The translations under genes and the position numbers were made by a program. The notes under the pieces were generated by a model, which saw only the letters and a program-made list of their open reading frames with translations, did no database searches and was not told the DNA's origin. DNA of 30,416 bases. Origin: JAGTVB01 sp964624765 (lineage in GTDB: Bacteria > Pseudomonadota > Gammaproteobacteria > HK1). Positions within the stretch are counted from its first letter, which is position 1, and every line of letters begins with the position of its first letter. Below, piece by piece: positions 16,081 through 25,023 of the stretch. The stretch is taken from the NCBI GenBank assembly GCA_964624765.1, contig CAZUZO010000027.1:1-30416 (forward strand). Reading direction: 5' to 3'.

Positions 16081-16167
16081 TGATTCCCTCGGCGGCAGTG
16101 AGTATGGTGACTAGTGTGCCGTGCTTCGCTGTAGCTGTGTCTTGACCGACCACTGCAGACCCCGCCC

Positions 16168-16193
16168 TTAGCTCAAGACATTAGCTCAAGACA
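16168..16193 (+). repeat. Perfect 13-bp tandem duplication
   Basis: TTAGCTCAAGACA occurs twice in immediate succession in the untranslated region about 190-210 bp upstream of the molybdoenzyme gene. The remainder of the 309-bp space (16071-16379) holds no gene; its only other notable feature is the strong ribosome site at its end. Confidence 0.9.
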
Positions 16194-16379
16194 AAGGGCA
16201 ACCCTGAGCTGGCCACACGGCCGATTCCCCTGTCTCGCCAGGAAGCGGTGGCGCTGCGCCTACCCTGGTTCAAGAATGAAACCGCGTCAAGCGTAGAGCG
16301 GTGGGGGTTTCGTGCCCCTGGCCTTGCCTTCCGAGCACGACATCGAGCGCCCATTGAACCGGAGGATAAGGAGGATTTT

Positions 16380-19169
16380 ATGGCTTGGCAATTTCCCCGG
16401 ATGACGCGGCGAACCTTCCTAAAGGCGACCGGCTATGGCAGCGCGGGCATAGGCCTGCTCAAACCGCTCACCCTGTTCGGTAAAGCCGCCGCGCCAGCCG
16501 TCACCGACGGTGAAGAAACGTTCTATACCATCTGCAACTTCTGCTCATCGCTGTGTAACGTCCAAGGGACGACACGGACCAAGAATGGGGTCAAACGGAT
16601 CGTCAAACTGGAGGGTAACCCCCACTCTACTTTAAACCGTGGCAAGCTTTGCGCGCGGGGACAGGCGGGCCTACTACAGACCTACGATACCGACCGGTTG
16701 AAAACGCCTCTCATCCGAGTAGAGGGGTCTAAGCGCGGCGAGTTTGCGTTTCGGGCGGCAACCTGGGAGGAGGCTTGGCGCTATATCGAAACCAAGTCCA
16801 AGCAGGCCGAAATCCAACCTTGGGAATGGAGCGTGGTAGGCGGCTGGACCTCATGTGTCTTCTACATGAACTGGGCGGTGCCCTTCGCCATGGCCAACGA
16901 AGCGCCCAATATCGTGGCTTCACCGATGCAACACTGCGTCACCACCGGCCACACCGGCACCGATGCGGTCACCGGTAATTTCAACATCCACGACGAGGTG
17001 CTGCCGGACTACGACAACGCCCAGTATATTCTTTTCGTGGCCAATAACGCCTCCATCGCAGCGGTTTCGACCTGCCGCATGGTGCGGTTTGCCAACGCAC
17101 GAAAGAACGGCGCCAAAGTTGTCGCCCTGGATCCGCGTCTCTCGGAAACCGCAGCCAAGGCAGACGAGTGGATCGCCATCCGGCCGGGAACCGACCTTGA
17201 TTTCATGCTGGCAATGCTGCAAGTGATGCTCGCTGAAGGCTATTACGACAGCGAGTTCTTGCGCCGTCACACCAATATGCCGTTTCTGGTCTACCAAGAT
17301 GATGCTGGCGAGTGGCAGCTCGCGCTCGATGATCAAAAGCAACCTCGAGTGGTTGCCGAGGGCACTCGCAGCGTGCACACGCTGCCCGCATTCACCAATG
17401 ACAATTTAATGGACGTCGCTGGGGCCTCACTGTATCCGGCCCTTAAGGCGCCCGAGGGGCTCACCCTGGACGATCGGCCGGTCATGACGGTGATGCAGGC
17501 ACAGATGGCGATCATAGAGGACAACACGCCGGAATGGGCAGCGCAAACCACCGGTATCCCGGCCCAGACCATCCGTCGCATCGCGCGGGAATTTGGCACC
17601 ACACGGCCGGCCATCGTCGATCCCGGTTGGCACGGCGCACGCTACGGCAACATCATGATGCTAAGGCGAGTGCAGGCCATGATCCAAGGCCTCACCGGCG
17701 GTATCGACAAGGAGGGCGGCTGGATCATGAGCGGCGAGTTCCACCACAAGGCGGCTCATATGATCGAGGCCATGGGCCAGGGGCATTCTTCCGGCCCGCC
17801 GCTGGTCACCCTCGCCGGCCTACCGTTTGTCAAGATGGTGGCCAACGCCGTCTCCGATCCGAAGAATTTCTCCCATGGACATCCTGGCTGGGCCTGGGCT
17901 TTCAGTGAACAGGAGCGGGCCGCTGGGCGACCGTTCGTCGCACTACCGGCGATGGCTGACACGGGGCTCAAGGAAGCGGTAGAGGGCAAACTCCTCTATA
18001 AGGGCAAGCCCTACCTTTGCAAAGCCGCCATGATCAACGCGGCCAATCCGGTGCGCCATTACTATCCGGACACCCACTGGAAGGATATCCTGTCCCACGA
18101 GAACATGGCGCTGGTGGTCGTGATCGACGTCCTGCCTTCCGATACCAGCGTTTATGCCGACGTCATCCTGCCGAACTCGACATATCTCGAGCGCGATGAG
18201 CCGACCTTGTACGGCAACGGCGTCAACCATGATCTGGCGCTGACGACCCGTTACGCGGCCATCGACCCCCTCTACGAGAGTGAGGAATCACCGGATATTC
18301 TGCTGCGGATGACCGAGATCATCAGCGGCAACACCGAAAGTTTTCTGACTTGGGTGGAGCAGCTCACGGGACTGCCCAAGGAACCGGTCAAACAAGCCCA
18401 TGCGCGGCTCAAAGCGCAAGGGCATCGCAGTCCCTTCTCCGCTGCCTGCCGGGAGGTCGCATTTACCGAGGCGGCGCGCAAGGCCCACACCACGGTGGAA
18501 AACCTTGATCGCACGCTGCGCGCCAAGGGCGTGTTCATCGAACGTGACAAAGCTTCGATCCTGAAAACCGAAGCCATGCCTCGAATCCTGCCGTTACCCA
18601 CCGGCAGCGGCCGGGTTGAATTTTTCAGCACCTTCTTTGATGAGCTGCGCGAAACAGGCGCCAGCGGCCCGCACTTCAGTGTGCTCGCCACGCACATCCC
18701 CACCGAGTGCCGCAAGAATGCCAAGATGGGCGCACCGCTTGACTCCGACGAGTTCTACTTTACCTACGGTAAAACGCCCACCGTTTCCTACGCCTCCACC
18801 AATAGCAACAATCCGGTGCTGGCAGCGCTCAATGAGTTCCATCACGACATCTATGCCGGCATCTGGATGCACCCCGATCGGGCCACCGGGCTCGGCATCG
18901 CGACCGGCGATCGGATCCTGTTAACCAACACGCTCTCGGGCCAGCAGGCCGAGGGCGTTGCCTACGTCACCCGCATGGTCCATCGCGAGGCACTCTTTAT
19001 GCACTCCTCATTCGGGGTGGAAAATCCCGGGCTTTCCCGTAGCCATGGCTTTGGCACCGCCACCAACAAATTGATTCCCTACCTCGTCGATCCCGTGGTG
19101 GCTGGCTTCCGCTCGCAGGAATTCACGCTTCGGGTTGCAAAGGTTAGTGAGAAAGGAGGTGTGGCATGA
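16380..19169 (+). CDS. Tat-exported molybdopterin oxidoreductase, catalytic subunit (Psr/Phs/Sre-like)
   Basis: Catalytic subunit of a complex-iron-sulfur-molybdoenzyme, probably periplasmic. The start is ATG 16380 with AAGGAGG 5 nt upstream; an open extension to 16248 has no family support. The 929-aa product has a twin-arginine signal TRRTFLK (residues 9-15) and a hydrophobic stretch, and the [4Fe-4S] motif C52-x2-C55-x3-C59-x31-C91. C186 in SPMQHCVTTG stands where thiosulfate, polysulfide, tetrathionate and arsenate reductases place the Mo-ligating Cys. Cofactor-binding blocks such as ALDPRLSETAAKADEWIAIRPGTD and the C-terminal molydop-binding domain (GIWMHPDRATGLGIATGDRILL) follow. Gene order A-B-NrfD-TorD resembles sulfur/polysulfide reductase operons, but the substrate and direction cannot be read from sequence. 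Confidence 0.93.
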   Translation: MAWQFPRMTRRTFLKATGYGSAGIGLLKPLTLFGKAAAPAVTDGEETFYTICNFCSSLCNVQGTTRTKNGVKRIVKLEGNPHSTLNRGKLCARGQAGLLQTYDTDRLKTPLIRVEGSKRGEFAFRAATWEEAWRYIETKSKQAEIQPWEWSVVGGWTSCVFYMNWAVPFAMANEAPNIVASPMQHCVTTGHTGTDAVTGNFNIHDEVLPDYDNAQYILFVANNASIAAVSTCRMVRFANARKNGAKVVALDPRLSETAAKADEWIAIRPGTDLDFMLAMLQVMLAEGYYDSEFLRRHTNMPFLVYQDDAGEWQLALDDQKQPRVVAEGTRSVHTLPAFTNDNLMDVAGASLYPALKAPEGLTLDDRPVMTVMQAQMAIIEDNTPEWAAQTTGIPAQTIRRIAREFGTTRPAIVDPGWHGARYGNIMMLRRVQAMIQGLTGGIDKEGGWIMSGEFHHKAAHMIEAMGQGHSSGPPLVTLAGLPFVKMVANAVSDPKNFSHGHPGWAWAFSEQERAAGRPFVALPAMADTGLKEAVEGKLLYKGKPYLCKAAMINAANPVRHYYPDTHWKDILSHENMALVVVIDVLPSDTSVYADVILPNSTYLERDEPTLYGNGVNHDLALTTRYAAIDPLYESEESPDILLRMTEIISGNTESFLTWVEQLTGLPKEPVKQAHARLKAQGHRSPFSAACREVAFTEAARKAHTTVENLDRTLRAKGVFIERDKASILKTEAMPRILPLPTGSGRVEFFSTFFDELRETGASGPHFSVLATHIPTECRKNAKMGAPLDSDEFYFTYGKTPTVSYASTNSNNPVLAALNEFHHDIYAGIWMHPDRATGLGIATGDRILLTNTLSGQQAEGVAYVTRMVHREALFMHSSFGVENPGLSRSHGFGTATNKLIPYLVDPVVAGFRSQEFTLRVAKVSEKGGVA

Positions 19170-19780
19170 CGCGCTATGCCATGGTTATCGATCTCAATAC
19201 GTGCGTCGGCTGCGATGCCTGTATGGCCGCCTGCGCAATAGAAAACCAGACGCCGGTGTGGCACCGCGAGTGGCGCACCTATGTGCATCACACCGAAATC
19301 GGCACGGCGGAAAAAATCACCCGGCGCTTTTTCCCGCGGCTTTGCAACCATTGCTCTAACCCACCCTGCATGACGGTTTGTCCCACCGGCGCCACCTATC
19401 AGCTGAGCAATGGCATCGTCATGGTGGACGACGCGCTCTGTATGGGGTGCGGCGCGTGTGCCATGGCCTGCCCCTACGATGCCCGCTATCCGGTCACCTA
19501 CAACGACATTAAGCTCGGCAAGGAGTTCTTCGGCAACGACTTTCGGCGCCAGCGACCCACCGTCGACAAGTGCGATTTCTGCGCGCACCGGGTGGCGGCA
19601 GGGAAAAAGCCCGCCTGTGTCGAAACCTGCGTCGGAGAATCGAGGATGTTCGGAGATCTTGACGATCCCACTGACCCCATCACCGAGCTCGTGGCAAGTG
19701 GGGTAGCGCGCCCGCTGCTACCCCATCTCGGCACACACCCTAACGTGTACTACATCGAAGAAAAGAAGAGGACCGTGTGA
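19166..19780 (+). CDS. Four-cluster iron-sulfur electron-transfer subunit (PsrB/DmsB type)
   Basis: Carries electrons between the quinone-facing membrane subunit and the Mo subunit. The 204-aa product has 16 cysteines in four groups: C13/16/19/23, C60/63/68/72, C92/95/98/102 and C136/139/151/155, the standard four [4Fe-4S] set. It has no signal peptide, as expected for a partner co-exported with a Tat substrate. The start ATG overlaps the stop of the catalytic gene (ATGA), with AAAGGAGGTG just upstream, so translation is probably coupled. The C-terminal tail (PNVYYIEEKKRTV) is short. Confidence 0.95.
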   Translation: MTRYAMVIDLNTCVGCDACMAACAIENQTPVWHREWRTYVHHTEIGTAEKITRRFFPRLCNHCSNPPCMTVCPTGATYQLSNGIVMVDDALCMGCGACAMACPYDARYPVTYNDIKLGKEFFGNDFRRQRPTVDKCDFCAHRVAAGKKPACVETCVGESRMFGDLDDPTDPITELVASGVARPLLPHLGTHPNVYYIEEKKRTV

Positions 19781-20739
19781 TGGACGTCACGATGAACTAT
19801 GTCACTCAGGATTGGTGGACGTGGTGGTTCGCTATTTATCTATTCTTCGGCGGTATGGGGGCGGCCGTCATGGCGGTCGCCTTTCTGACCGATATGTACC
19901 GCCAGAAACATCCGACCCTGGTCATCTGGGCCACCCTGTCGAGTTTCGTGATGCTCGGCACGGGATCCTTGATGTTGTTCATACATCTTCTCGACCATTT
20001 GGCCGTGATCCACGTGCTAAATCCTTTGGTGCTGATTAGAAAACCTGACGCTTGGATCGCCTGGGGAACGCAATTCATCACCTGGATGATGGTATGGGGA
20101 GCACTGTACCCGCTGCCCTACTTCGTCGAATCACCGGCGTTTCGCCGGCTGCCGGTGATCGGCACAATCCTGCAACTGCAGGCGGTCAAGAATGTGGCCA
20201 ACCTTTGCCTGCGCTACCATAAGACGCTGGGATGGCTGGCCACGATCAACGGCATCGGTGTGGCTGTCTACACGGGGTTACTGGTACAATCGTTTCCAGC
20301 AGTTGCGCTGTGGCATAACCCTGGGGTGCCGGTACTGTTTACGGTATCGGCTTTCTCGACCGCCTTGGCCTACCTGCTGTTGGTGCTGACGCTGTTCATC
20401 AAGCGCCCCGAGGACCGGCCGCTGCGTAGCTTTTACGAGCGTTCCGACGTCATCCTGATAGCCGCTGAGCTGGTCATCATCTTCTCCTTCTTTAAGTACC
20501 TTCAGGTCGGCCAAATGTCCGCCCACAAGTCCTTCGAGCTACTGTGGAACGACCTCGGATGGATCATCGGATTCATCGGATTCGGGCTGCTGGTGCCTTT
20601 CTTCCTGGAGCTCAAGGGCGTGATTCGAGGCTGGGTCAGTCATGCTCCGATCGTGGTGGCCTCGGTGTTGGTACTGATCGGTGGTTATCTGCTTCGCCAT
20701 TATTTCATGTACGCCGGCGTATACGCCCATCCCTGGTAA
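19780..20739 (+). CDS. NrfD-family membrane subunit (PsrC type)
   Basis: Integral quinone-interacting anchor of the complex. The protein is 319 aa with about eight or nine hydrophobic segments. It opens with WWTWWFAIYLFFGGMGAAVMAVAFLTDM, the Gly-rich first helix typical of NrfD, and includes TWMMVWGALYPLPYF, LLVQSFPAVALWHNPGVPVLFTVSAFSTALAYLLL (the conserved LWHNPxxPxLF word) and a last helix before the YAGVYAHPW end. ATG 19780 overlaps the stop of the preceding gene (TGATG), with AGAGGA upstream; a GTG one codon earlier is possible. Together with the two genes before it this makes a complete three-subunit enzyme. Confidence 0.93.
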   Translation: MDVTMNYVTQDWWTWWFAIYLFFGGMGAAVMAVAFLTDMYRQKHPTLVIWATLSSFVMLGTGSLMLFIHLLDHLAVIHVLNPLVLIRKPDAWIAWGTQFITWMMVWGALYPLPYFVESPAFRRLPVIGTILQLQAVKNVANLCLRYHKTLGWLATINGIGVAVYTGLLVQSFPAVALWHNPGVPVLFTVSAFSTALAYLLLVLTLFIKRPEDRPLRSFYERSDVILIAAELVIIFSFFKYLQVGQMSAHKSFELLWNDLGWIIGFIGFGLLVPFFLELKGVIRGWVSHAPIVVASVLVLIGGYLLRHYFMYAGVYAHPW

Positions 20740-20765
20740 GGGGGAAGGATAGCCGATTCCAAACT

Positions 20766-20805
20766 GTAGTCCGGGAGAGCAACGGGGGTTGCTCCTTCGG
20801 ACTAC
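20766..20805 (+). terminator. Strong hairpin between the nrfD-type and torD-type genes
   Basis: The stem GTAGTCCG/CGGACTAC (8 bp) is followed by an imperfect step and the inner stem GAGCAAC/GTTGCTC around GGGG. There is no T-run after it, so rather than a standard terminator it may be a processing or attenuation structure lowering expression of the chaperone genes relative to the enzyme, or protecting the upstream mRNA end. Confidence 0.45.
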
Positions 20806-20857
20806 GGGACGGGGTCGTCTCATAGACCGTAACTGTCCTAGCCTGTCAGTAAACCCC

Positions 20858-21394
20858 ATGGCTCGATCCCCCACCACACTGCCCACGCCCGACCGGCTGC
20901 GCCTGCTCGCCGGATTACTGGCCATGCCGACTGGTGAGTCGTATCAGATCCTCGAAGAACTGGCCGAGCAAACGTCCTGGCTGCAGGAAAGCTTGCCAGA
21001 GCTTATCAACCTGCCCTTGGATCGCTGGCAGGGAGAACACACTCGGCTATTCATCAGTGGGCTTCCCCGTACCGCCTGCCCTCCCTTTGCATCCGCCTAC
21101 CGCGAGGGTCTGATGGGGGGTAGCACGATCGAACAGCTGATCACCCTTTATCAGCGTTGCGGGCTCGAGTCCCGAGACATGCCTTTGGATTACCTCGGTG
21201 CCCTCCTGGAGTTGGCAGCTCATCTGCTCGAAAGACCTGAACCGCTGGATCCTGAGCTCTGGACAGCGCTCTGGAACGAACACCTGGCCACCTGGGCTCC
21301 GCGTTTTGCCCGCGATCTGATCGAGGCCAGCCATCTGACCCTCTATCGCCGTCTCGGCGAGGAGCTCATGCGACTCTTTCCCCCTCATGGTTGA
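20858..21394 (+). CDS. TorD/DmsD-family molybdoenzyme chaperone
   Basis: System-specific chaperone that binds the Tat signal of the apo-enzyme and holds it until the molybdopterin cofactor is inserted. The 178-aa, all-helical product from ATG 20858 has the family block W-x-x-EHTRLFISGLPRTACPPFASAYREG (about residues 57-84) and the later PLDYLGALLELAAHLL motif. The longer open frame from 20789 runs through the intergenic hairpin and is unlikely. No strong ribosome site is seen. It lies 118 bp after the nrfD-type gene and overlaps the start of the next gene by 8 nt. Confidence 0.88.
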   Translation: MARSPTTLPTPDRLRLLAGLLAMPTGESYQILEELAEQTSWLQESLPELINLPLDRWQGEHTRLFISGLPRTACPPFASAYREGLMGGSTIEQLITLYQRCGLESRDMPLDYLGALLELAAHLLERPEPLDPELWTALWNEHLATWAPRFARDLIEASHLTLYRRLGEELMRLFPPHG

Positions 21395-22007
21395 TCGCCC
21401 TGCCAGCGACAGCGGGACACTCGGCTCCCAATCGGCGCAGCCGGCCAGCTGGTCACTGGTCGTTAGCAATGCATCTGATAAAAGGTTCCGAGACTCGGTC
21501 TCGCGAGTGTTCAGAAGCCTCTATGAAGCGCACTTCATGGGCGAGACCTGGCTCGTTAACCATAGTCTTCCCATCGATGTTCGTGCGCTACGCCACACCG
21601 ATCCATGGCGTATCGGGCTGCTGTTAACGCCGTGGATGCTGGCCCGGTTTTTCAGCCCCTTGCGGGATCCGAGCATCCCTTTGCCTGAAGGTTGGCAAGC
21701 CCATCAGCGGGTCCAAGCCTCGTATACAGTGATCGGCCCCCCCATTCGGTTTCCGGTTCTTGGGCAAGAACAAACCGCTTACCTCAACTACCACGCCGAG
21801 CTCGGTCACTATCTCATCCAACCGCTTGTGCAATCGATGCAGCGATACGCCTCGGCGGAGGCGGTCTACGAAGCCTGGAGCGAGGTCATTCGCGTCCGAG
21901 ACGAAACGATACGTGCTCGCCGTCTAGAATGCGAATGGCAGAACGAGGTCTCAAGGCGCGAGTTCTTTACTGGCCTGCGCAAAGGCCTAGGCCGCGAAGA
22001 TGGCTGA
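21387..22007 (+). CDS. HybE-family (NiFe hydrogenase chaperone-like) protein
   Basis: The 206-aa product starts at ATG 21387 inside the torD-type gene, so it is translationally coupled. Residues 36-95 (VSRVFRSLYEAHFMGETWLVNHSLPIDVRALRHTDPWRIGLLLTPWMLARFFSP) follow the HybE pattern; E. coli HybE has AFEEIARRSM...FLHPSMPV...W-x-G-x-x-ITPWML-x-x-x-x-FP. The fit continues with a FPVLGQE..AYLNYHAELGHYLIQPLVQSM block. Near the C-terminus SRREFFTG (189-196) corresponds to GRRALLFG in HybE. HybE proteins assist maturation or Tat targeting of [NiFe]-hydrogenases, but no hydrogenase gene lies in the window. Here it probably serves the molybdoenzyme. The first 30 residues are extra and unstructured-looking. 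The stop TGA is followed directly by a family B repeat. Confidence 0.75.
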   Translation: MVDRPASDSGTLGSQSAQPASWSLVVSNASDKRFRDSVSRVFRSLYEAHFMGETWLVNHSLPIDVRALRHTDPWRIGLLLTPWMLARFFSPLRDPSIPLPEGWQAHQRVQASYTVIGPPIRFPVLGQEQTAYLNYHAELGHYLIQPLVQSMQRYASAEAVYEAWSEVIRVRDETIRARRLECEWQNEVSRREFFTGLRKGLGREDG

Positions 22008-22243
22008 GAGGTTGGGAATCAACCGTCGCGAGCACCTCGAGAACAGGCATACGGGGCAGAACCGCAAGACCTATAGCGCACCTACCTGATTTGTGGACTA
22101 ACCAGACCTGCCGACTTGAACATTGGCTGGGATCGCTACCACGAATGTCTTAGGAGCGCTATATCAGGTGAATGATAGGCAAGCGGCCGAGCACCGCCCA
22201 ACGCTGCTATCGGGTTGCATAGCAGGTTTTTTCACAACCACTG
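22008..22243. repeat. Family B palindromic repeat, long copy (B3)
   Basis: The left end GAGGTTGGGAATCAACCGTCGCGAGC begins on the base after the hybE-like stop codon. The right end (TAGCAGGTTTTTTCACAACC) is identical over 20 bases to that of the copy at 26863. The core GATAGGC...CGAGCACCG, CCAACGC and GCTATCGGGT is shared, but about 95 bp of extra sequence is present, making 236 bp. It fills the space between convergent genes and ends 12 bp from the pat-like stop, so it could serve as a two-way transcript end. Confidence 0.8.
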
Positions 22244-22255
22244 AGCATTCTCGGT

Positions 22256-24937
22256 TTACAGGGCAAGGCTGACACGAACGATTTCCGGCTCATCGGCCAC
22301 CACTGAACGGGTAAACCCGAGCACCTGACAAAGCTTCAGCATGGTGGTGTTGTCCCGCAACACATCGCCAAAAATCTCCTTAATCTTGCGGCTTTGAGCA
22401 TAATCGATGATGCGTCGCATGAGCAGGACGCCCAGCCCCATACCGGTCATGTCTCGACGCACGATGATGGCATATTCCGCTTTTTCGTTATCGGGATCAG
22501 AGAATATACGCACCACACCATAGATCTCAGTCCTACCGGCAATACCAGGCTCGGTTAGGATCAAAGCCATCTCGCGATCGTAGTCGATCTGTGTAAACCG
22601 CGCGGCGGTCACATGGGAGAGCGTTTTCATCGGTACGAAGAACCGCAGTCGGATCTCCTCCGGAGACAGCTTGCTGAAGGTCGCCTGCAGAGACGGCTCG
22701 TCTTCGGGGCGGATCGGGCGCAGCAATAACGTGCGGCCATCACCGAGGGGCACATTCTCTTCCAGTTCGGTCGGATAAGGCCTTATCGCCAGCCGTTCGC
22801 TGCTGAGTACCTCTGGCGCTGCCACTCGGATCCGGGCATCTAGGGCCAGCACGCCGAACTCGTCGGCAAGCAACGGATTGATGTCAAGCTCGACGACTTC
22901 GGCGTGGTCGATCACCACCTGAGCGATCTTGATCAGCGACATCGCGATCGCATTGAGATCCACTCCCGGCGTGCCTCGATAGCCCTTGAGCAACCGATAG
23001 ATGCGGGTCCGTGACATCAGTTCAAGAGCCAAATGCATGTTCAGAGGTGGCAATCCCAAAGCCTTATCATTGACCACCTCCACCGCAGTACCGCCGTGAC
23101 CGAACAGCACCACAGGTCCAAATTGCGGATCGACCGCGATGCCAACGATAAGCTCGTAAGCCCCCGGTCGACACACCATAGGTGCTACCGTAAAGCCCAA
23201 CAACCGCGCTGCGGGATGCTGCTCTGCGAAGCTCTTCTGCAACCGCTCTGCGGCATCCCGAACCGCTGCCGGACCGGCCAGATCGAGCACCACACCGCCG
23301 ACATCGGTCTTGTGGGTGATGTCAGGTGAAAGGATTTTCAGTGCCACGGCCCCGCTGATTTCAGCGGCCATCAGCGCCGCCTCCGAGGGAGATCGTGCGA
23401 CTCGGCTCGAAACCACCGGAATACCATAGGCCATCAACACCTCCTTGGCTTCGGTTTCTAGCAGCCAATCCCGGCCCTCCGCGAGAGCCCGCATCAACGG
23501 GGCACGCGCACGGGGCCAATCGGGCGTAAAGGCTTCTGGCACCGAAGGGGGGGTCTCCATCAGCGCCTCTTGGCTGCGTCGGAAATCGACAATGTGCATA
23601 AAAGCAGTCACCGCCTGCTCTGGCGTGGGATAGGTCGCAATGCCCTTCCGCGCGAAGAGCTGTCCCGCCTGCCTTTGGGTTTCACCGCCAACCCAGCTGG
23701 TCAATAAAACCGGGCGGTTGCGATCTCCCTTTGCCTCGATGACTGCCTGTGCCGGCTCGATCCCAGCCGCCAGGGCAGTCGGACAATTGAGCACCAACAC
23801 CGCATCGACACCACGGTCAGCCAGCACCGGTTTTAGGGCGTCGGCATAACGGTGCGGCGTGGCATCGCCGATGATGTCGATGGGATTTCCCCGTGACCAC
23901 GTTCTCGGCAAGACCTCGTCGAGCTTAGTCACCGTTTCCTTGGATAGCTCCGCTAAATGCCCCCCCCGGGCAATGAAGGCATCGGTCGCCAGCACCCCCA
24001 TGCCGCCCCCATTGGTTAGGATAGCGAGGCGATCGCCTTCGGGAGCGCGCGTCATCGCCAACGTCTCGACCGCGGCGAACAGGTCTTCCAGACCCACCAC
24101 CCGTAACATACCGGAGCGCCTGAACACGGCATCGTACACGGCGTCGTTGCCCGCCAGTGCGCCGGTATGTGAAGCCGCAGCGCGGGCCGCTTCGGCGTAG
24201 CGACCGCCTTTGACTACGAGCACCGGTTTCATCCTAGAAGCAGCACGCGCGGCGGACATAAACTTACGTGGATGCACCACCTGCTCGATGTAGAGCAAAA
24301 CGGCATGTGTCTTGACGTCATTCGCCAAGTAATCCAGCATGTCGCCAAAGTCCACATCCCCCATGTCGCCTAACGACACCAGGTAGGAAAAGCCGATACC
24401 CGCGGCGTTCGCCCAATCCAGCACCGAGGTGACCATGGCCCCGGACTGGGCCACGAAAGCCAGGCGCCCCGGCATCGCATTGCTTGGGGCAAAGCTTGCG
24501 TTCAAACCCACCTCGGGTACTATGAGCCCTAGACAGTTGGGTCCAAGGATGCGCAGAAGGTACGGCTTCGCCGCCTCAAGGGTTGCCTGCTTCAGCTGTC
24601 TTCCGCGGGGCTCCCCGCCCTCTCCGAATCCGGCACTGATGATGATGGCCGCTCGCGCGCCCCGAGCGCCGAGTTCCTCGATAAGCGGGGGCACGCTCTC
24701 CGCAGGGGTGCTGATCACGGCCAAGTCCGGTGTATCAGGAAGACTCGCGACATCGGGATAGGCGATCACCCCTTCAATCACGCGATACTTTGGGTTCACG
24801 GGCATGACCGGCCCATCGAATCCTGCTCGGAATAGATTCTGTGCCAAGATCGCGCCGATAGACATGGGTTGCTTGCTGGCTCCGATGAGCGCGATCGATT
24901 TTGGTTTGAATAGATACTCTAGGTTACGGATAGTCAT
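22256..24937 (-). CDS. Protein acetyltransferase Pat-like: ADP-forming acyl-CoA synthetase fused to GNAT
   Basis: The protein is 893 aa from ATG 24937 (GGGAG 7 nt upstream; an ATG 30 nt earlier is less likely). Domains in order: CoA-binding (1-130, IALIGASKQPMSIGAILAQNL, GPNCLG), succinyl-CoA ligase-like (150-300), ATP-grasp (about 485-710, ALKILSPDITHKTDVGGVVLDL) and C-terminal GNAT (about 730-890). The GNAT part has RPIRPEDEPSLQATFSKLSPEEIRLRFFVPM, AEYAIIVRRD with the presumed catalytic Glu, and acetyl-CoA loop RRDMTGMGLG. This is the architecture of enterobacterial Pat/PatZ, which acetylates acetyl-CoA synthetase. H257 in AASHTGALAGND, the phosphohistidine position of ADP-forming acetyl-CoA synthetases, is kept, so the N-terminal part may be active. 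It is divergent from the acs-like gene. Confidence 0.93.
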   Translation of the reverse strand: MTIRNLEYLFKPKSIALIGASKQPMSIGAILAQNLFRAGFDGPVMPVNPKYRVIEGVIAYPDVASLPDTPDLAVISTPAESVPPLIEELGARGARAAIIISAGFGEGGEPRGRQLKQATLEAAKPYLLRILGPNCLGLIVPEVGLNASFAPSNAMPGRLAFVAQSGAMVTSVLDWANAAGIGFSYLVSLGDMGDVDFGDMLDYLANDVKTHAVLLYIEQVVHPRKFMSAARAASRMKPVLVVKGGRYAEAARAAASHTGALAGNDAVYDAVFRRSGMLRVVGLEDLFAAVETLAMTRAPEGDRLAILTNGGGMGVLATDAFIARGGHLAELSKETVTKLDEVLPRTWSRGNPIDIIGDATPHRYADALKPVLADRGVDAVLVLNCPTALAAGIEPAQAVIEAKGDRNRPVLLTSWVGGETQRQAGQLFARKGIATYPTPEQAVTAFMHIVDFRRSQEALMETPPSVPEAFTPDWPRARAPLMRALAEGRDWLLETEAKEVLMAYGIPVVSSRVARSPSEAALMAAEISGAVALKILSPDITHKTDVGGVVLDLAGPAAVRDAAERLQKSFAEQHPAARLLGFTVAPMVCRPGAYELIVGIAVDPQFGPVVLFGHGGTAVEVVNDKALGLPPLNMHLALELMSRTRIYRLLKGYRGTPGVDLNAIAMSLIKIAQVVIDHAEVVELDINPLLADEFGVLALDARIRVAAPEVLSSERLAIRPYPTELEENVPLGDGRTLLLRPIRPEDEPSLQATFSKLSPEEIRLRFFVPMKTLSHVTAARFTQIDYDREMALILTEPGIAGRTEIYGVVRIFSDPDNEKAEYAIIVRRDMTGMGLGVLLMRRIIDYAQSRKIKEIFGDVLRDNTTMLKLCQVLGFTRSVVADEPEIVRVSLAL

Positions 24938-25023
24938 GCAGGGTCTCCCAACGAGGCGCTCTAGCATGAGGCTTCAGAGCGATTCTCTCAAAATGCGTTG
25001 TCAATCTGATGCGTGCATCGAAG

